Below are positions 7,585 through 9,991 of a stretch of 9,991 nucleotides of DNA, piece by piece (the stretch's first letter is position 1; each line of letters opens with the position of its first letter). The notes beneath the pieces are model-generated. The model saw nothing but the letters and a program-made list of their open reading frames with translations. It was not told the origin of the DNA and made no database searches. Origin of the DNA: Christiangramia sp. Its GTDB lineage: Bacteria > Bacteroidota > Bacteroidia > Flavobacteriales > Flavobacteriaceae. The stretch covers positions 1 to 9,991 of the forward strand of contig JAGXII010000064.1 in NCBI GenBank assembly GCA_024635735.1. Direction: 5' to 3'. The position numbers and the translations under genes were made by a program.

Positions 7585-8394
7585 TTATTCATGAATGACC
7601 AGAATGGGCAAAGAATTATCTACTGTAGTAAATAAGCCGTATTTCGCATGTAATAGCCGGTCGCAAACGCTAAGGTTTTTCCCCAGCACTACGATCATAT
7701 CAAATTTATTCTGAATCTCCTTTAAAAGGTCCTCACTAAAAATTTCTGCCTTCTCCATTTTCACATAGTGAAGTTGTGGTTCTCCGTCTACCTTAACCGG
7801 AGCTTTCAGGGCAAACTTCTTACCTTTTTTCCCGGCAGATTTTTCGTCTACTTCTATTTTGGTAACCCCGTCTGGATTTAAATAGGCTTTACTTTCCAAT
7901 AACTGGAAAACCCGGTCTCCGGTTAATACCGAGTAGTCTACCGGTAATACAAGTCTTTCAAGTTTTACATATTTACTATCCCCGGGTACTGCCATAATAT
8001 TGCAGCGTATTTTTCTAATCACATCATAAGCATGATCCCCAAGTATAGGGTGATGATGTATATGCTGACTCGCTGCTCCAATAAAGATCAAATCGATCTT
8101 TTTCTCTTCAAGGGCTTTACGAACCGCGTTTATAAGGTTATCTGAGGAAAGTATATAATTAAAGGTATGTTTTGGATTATAGGTATAATCTTCCAGCTTC
8201 TTTATTCCTGCCTGAAGATTCTCCCAGGTTGAAAGCAACTGGTTTTCCAGCTTATCACTCTCTGATCTATTAAAATTAAAGTCCTGAATATTCAGCAAAT
8301 AAAAGGTAGTCGTAAAGTCCTGTAGAAAATCTACAGCATACTTTCCGGCATTATCTGATACTTCTGAAAAATCAGTCAGGATTAATACGTTCAT
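7585..8394 (-). CDS. tandem-domain universal stress protein (UspA superfamily)
   Basis: A 269-residue soluble protein with two Usp folds. Domain 1 (about 1-137) starts with NVLILTDFSE, the usual first strand, and ends with strand CNIMAVP; domain 2 (about 145-269) starts with LERLVLPVDYS and ends PILVIHE. In domain 1 the ATP loop of Usp proteins, G-x2-G-x9-G-[ST], reads G106-A-A-S109-x9-G119-D120, so two of its consensus positions are changed, and the loop holds a histidine cluster (H111, H113, H114, H115). Canonical ATP binding is therefore doubtful. Domain 2 also lacks a clear loop. Usp genes often sit beside oxygen-limitation respiratory genes in Bacteroidota; its precise function is unknown. 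It lies between the regulator and ccoI, with a promoter candidate of its own. The ATG is preceded by a short leader with no Shine-Dalgarno. Confidence 0.88.
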   Translation of the reverse strand: MNVLILTDFSEVSDNAGKYAVDFLQDFTTTFYLLNIQDFNFNRSESDKLENQLLSTWENLQAGIKKLEDYTYNPKHTFNYILSSDNLINAVRKALEEKKIDLIFIGAASQHIHHHPILGDHAYDVIRKIRCNIMAVPGDSKYVKLERLVLPVDYSVLTGDRVFQLLESKAYLNPDGVTKIEVDEKSAGKKGKKFALKAPVKVDGEPQLHYVKMEKAEIFSEDLLKEIQNKFDMIVVLGKNLSVCDRLLHAKYGLFTTVDNSLPILVIHE

Positions 8395-8398
8395 AGTC

Positions 8399-8417
8399 TT
8401 CGCTTAATAAAAGCGAA
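8399..8417. repeat. 7-bp inverted repeat at the uspA promoter and leader
   Basis: TTCGCTT and AAGCGAA are separated by five bases (AATAA on the plus strand). The repeat overlaps the 3' end of the predicted -7 element and reaches to five bases before the uspA start codon. It could be an operator spanning the transcription start or, if transcription begins further upstream, an mRNA hairpin just in front of the start codon. No T run follows and it lies before a gene, so a terminator is unlikely. Confidence 0.5.
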
Positions 8418-8456
8418 ATTAGGTGAAGAGTTCACCCGGAAAAATGACCAAAATCA
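8414..8456 (-). promoter_or_regulatory. candidate Crp/Fnr-activated promoter of uspA
   Basis: In the 92-base gap between the response regulator and uspA, the minus strand has TGATTTTGGTCA (8456-8445) with a TGA-N6-TCA core flanked by C and T, as in the ccoI and ccoS boxes. After 23 nt lies TAATTTCG (8421-8414), seven of eight matches to TAnnTTTG. Predicted leader is about 16 nt and the box centre about -40. A T5 run follows the box. Half-site symmetry is limited to the TGA/TCA core, so this box alone would be weak evidence; the identical layout at the other two gaps raises it. Confidence 0.62.
8422..8436. repeat. 6-bp inverted repeat GGTGAA-N3-TTCACC within the uspA promoter
   Basis: A perfect inverted repeat with a three-base spacer (GAG on the plus strand) sits directly upstream of the predicted uspA -7 element and downstream of the Crp/Fnr-like box. 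A protein bound here would overlap the RNA polymerase footprint, so a second, possibly repressing, input is plausible. The other two promoter candidates lack an equivalent repeat at this place, though the ccoS one has a GGCGCC at 5081-5086. Function is not shown by sequence alone. Confidence 0.4.
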
Positions 8457-8486
8457 GTTCTTACCAATTATCTTTTTTAAGACTCA

Positions 8487-9533
8487 CTATCGAACGTTCT
8501 TAAGTGACTCTGAATCAATGAGTTTGATGTTTCTACCTTCAATTTCTATAAAGCCTTCTTTTTTAAATTCGGAAAGAGTTCTTATAAGACTTTCTGAAGC
8601 CATTCCAGCCACACCGGCAAGATCGGCGCGTGATATCCTTATACTTTTAAGCGGATGCTTTTGGATTCTTTCAGCAAAAAGAAGAATTGTATTGGCCGTT
8701 TTTTTACGAACAGACCCATAAGCCATATCCATTAATTGCTGTTTTAACTCGGATAGGTTTTTGTTCAGTACATCTACCAGTTGCAGGGTAACACGAGGAT
8801 TATTAGCCAGAATCTTATGAAACTCCTCACGGGAAACAGCATACAGCTGCGTATTTTCCATTGCGGTGGCATAATCTTCATATGCCGATTGCGGATCATT
8901 CCCCGGATTTCCAAAAAAATCGTCCTGTTTGTAAAGTTCTGTAATCAGTTCCTTTCCCTGGTTATCCATTCGGTGGGCTTTAACCACTCCTCTTCTTACA
9001 AGATAGAAGAAATTAGACTTCTTCCCTTTTTCGTAAATAGTTTCCCCTTTTTGAAAATCCATTAACCTGTACTGCTGAAAAAGTTCCCTGAGATCTTCCA
9101 GGTTTTTAAGATCTCCCCCGGAAGTTTTGGTGGCCGGTTGTGTTTTATTAAATGATTTTAAGATTGCTATTTTTGCGAGGCGGCTTTCAATAGCGCTTAG
9201 AAGATCTTCTTCCTCGAAAGGTTTGGTAAGGTAGTCGTCTGCGCCAAGGTCCATTCCTTTTCTAATATCCTTATGTTCGGTTTTGGCTGAAAGAAAAATA
9301 AAAGGAATGTTGACTGTTTCAGGGTTTTCGGCCAGTGCCTGCAACACACCATACCCATCAATTTCCGGCATCATTATATCGCATATGATAATATCGGGAT
9401 GGGTATCTTTAGCCCTTTTTATACCGTGTGCCCCGTTGGAGGCAGTCACCACTTCGTAATCTGACAGTTCCAGCAGTTCGGCAGTGTTTTCCCTTACTGT
9501 TACATCATCTTCTACCAGCAATACTTTTTTCAT
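8487..9533 (-). CDS. response regulator with receiver domain fused to a Crp/Fnr-type DNA-binding domain
   Basis: A 348-residue two-part regulator. Residues 1-122 form a complete receiver domain: acidic pocket E8-D9-D10, phosphoacceptor D52 (CDIMMPEIDG), S82 and K104 (TKPF). A linker at about 123-145 leads to a cyclic-nucleotide-binding-like beta barrel (about 146-240), a long dimerisation helix (about 243-272), and a Crp-type winged helix (about 275-343). The recognition helix includes E314 and R318, aligned with Crp E181/R185 and Fnr E209/R213, which read the TGA half-site. The barrel has no evident cAMP phosphate-binding arginine, and the only cysteine is C51, so neither cAMP nor an Fnr iron-sulfur cluster is a likely signal; phosphorylation by the kinase encoded just upstream is. 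It probably controls the downstream cbb3, copper and Usp genes. The 37-base gap from the kinase suggests co-transcription. Confidence 0.93.
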   Translation of the reverse strand: MKKVLLVEDDVTVRENTAELLELSDYEVVTASNGAHGIKRAKDTHPDIIICDIMMPEIDGYGVLQALAENPETVNIPFIFLSAKTEHKDIRKGMDLGADDYLTKPFEEEDLLSAIESRLAKIAILKSFNKTQPATKTSGGDLKNLEDLRELFQQYRLMDFQKGETIYEKGKKSNFFYLVRRGVVKAHRMDNQGKELITELYKQDDFFGNPGNDPQSAYEDYATAMENTQLYAVSREEFHKILANNPRVTLQLVDVLNKNLSELKQQLMDMAYGSVRKKTANTILLFAERIQKHPLKSIRISRADLAGVAGMASESLIRTLSEFKKEGFIEIEGRNIKLIDSESLKNVR

Positions 9534-9570
9534 ATTATATATCTGAAATTAGAATTCTTTTTTATTAATA

Positions 9571-9991
9571 TCAGCTTTTTTTCATCGGGACTTCTACCTT
9601 AAACCGAGTTCCCTCATTTTCTTTACTCTCAAAACCAATACTGCCGCCCAGATTTTCAAGATGAGTCTTGGCAATATTAAGTCCTATTCCTGTTCCCTGA
9701 TCCAGCAAAGCATTCTCTGCCCTGAAATATCTTTCAAAAATATGCTTTTGATCTTGTTCCGGAATACCTCTTCCCTGATCCTCCACTACAAAAACAATAT
9801 TTTCACCTTTAAAGTGCACTTTAAATTTAATAGTTGTGTTTTCCGGAGAATATTTGATCGCATTCCCCAGCAAATTAGATAGTATAAGTTCCAGAATCTT
9901 TTCGTCCTGAATCAGAATAACATCCTCGATTTCTGTAGGGTAAATAATATCCTGACCATCCTTAAGGGTAATGTTTGCATTGTATACCACC
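9571..9991 (-). CDS. sensor histidine kinase, C-terminal ATPase domain (5' part outside window)
   Basis: About 140 codons of open frame run off the right edge; the GTG at 9990 is simply an internal valine codon. The visible part is a complete HATPase_c domain: N box with LSNLLGNAIKYSPE, G1 box DQGRGIP, F box IFERYFRAE and G2 box GTGIGLNIAK, ending with a typical FKVEVP strand. These bind ATP for autophosphorylation of a histidine that lies upstream, beyond the window. It is most likely the partner of the response regulator 37 bases downstream. The sensory domain, and so the signal (oxygen, redox, haem or other), cannot be told from here. Confidence 0.93.
   Translation of the reverse strand, partial: VVYNANITLKDGQDIIYPTEIEDVILIQDEKILELILSNLLGNAIKYSPENTTIKFKVHFKGENIVFVVEDQGRGIPEQDQKHIFERYFRAENALLDQGTGIGLNIAKTHLENLGGSIGFESKENEGTRFKVEVPMKKS

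Noticed and set aside
8457..8486. Intrinsic terminator after the response regulator gene
   Set aside because: No stem with a following T run could be found on the minus strand; only an A-run and scattered short repeats.
9534..9570. Possible separate promoter or Crp/Fnr box between the kinase and response regulator genes
   Set aside because: The 37-base gap is AT-rich but has no TGA-N6-TCA and no convincing box plus -7 pair; co-transcription with the kinase is simpler.
1..9991. A mobile element, phage, defence or otherwise unknown system in the window
   Set aside because: All genes belong to one coherent respiratory locus in one orientation, with no transposase, integrase, terminal repeats or foreign-looking base composition. 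The novelty is limited to regulation and subunit details.

Overview
The window looks like part of a Bacteroidota chromosome, most likely a marine-type Flavobacteriaceae; I cannot name the genus. Three things point there. The cbb3 oxidase subunits I and II are fused into one CcoN-CcoO polypeptide. The gene starts are preceded by A-rich stretches with no Shine-Dalgarno sequence. Candidate promoters carry the Bacteroidota-type TAnnTTTG -7 element. Every gene lies on the minus strand, so transcription runs from the right end to the left end. No RNA genes, insertion sequences, CRISPR arrays or gene-free stretches over 300 bases were seen.

In transcription order (right to left): (1) 9991-8487, the C-terminal ATPase domain of a sensor histidine kinase cut by the window edge, then a response regulator whose output is a Crp/Fnr-type domain. 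(2) 8394-7585, a two-domain universal stress protein. (3) 7507-5117, the copper-exporting P-type ATPase CcoI. (4) 5044 to 1, the tightly packed run ccoS-ccoNO-ccoQ-ccoP-ccoG-ccoH, with ccoH cut off after ten codons.

Together the genes encode a high-affinity cbb3-type terminal oxidase and most of its assembly pathway. CcoI moves copper across the inner membrane, CcoG reduces Cu(II), and CcoS and CcoH assist cofactor insertion and assembly. CcoNO is the catalytic/electron-input fusion, CcoP supplies a further haem c, and CcoQ is the small stabilising subunit. The fused CcoNO has one haem c motif and CcoP has only one, instead of the two usual in proteobacterial CcoP.

The most interesting observation is regulatory. 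The three intergenic gaps, in front of uspA, ccoI and ccoS, each contain an interrupted palindrome of the form CTGA-N6-TCAT (minus strand). In all three it is followed after exactly 23 nt from the TCA by a TAnnTTTG-like -7 element, and the start codon lies about 56-60 bp from the box centre. This is class II Crp/Fnr promoter geometry repeated three times. The adjacent response regulator keeps the Glu and Arg of the Crp/Fnr recognition helix but lacks Fnr cysteines and an evident cAMP pocket. The testable model is a phosphorelay-driven REC-Crp/Fnr regulator controlling a cbb3/copper/stress regulon, playing the part that FixLJ-FixK or FNR plays elsewhere. The enzymes themselves are a known system, not a new one.
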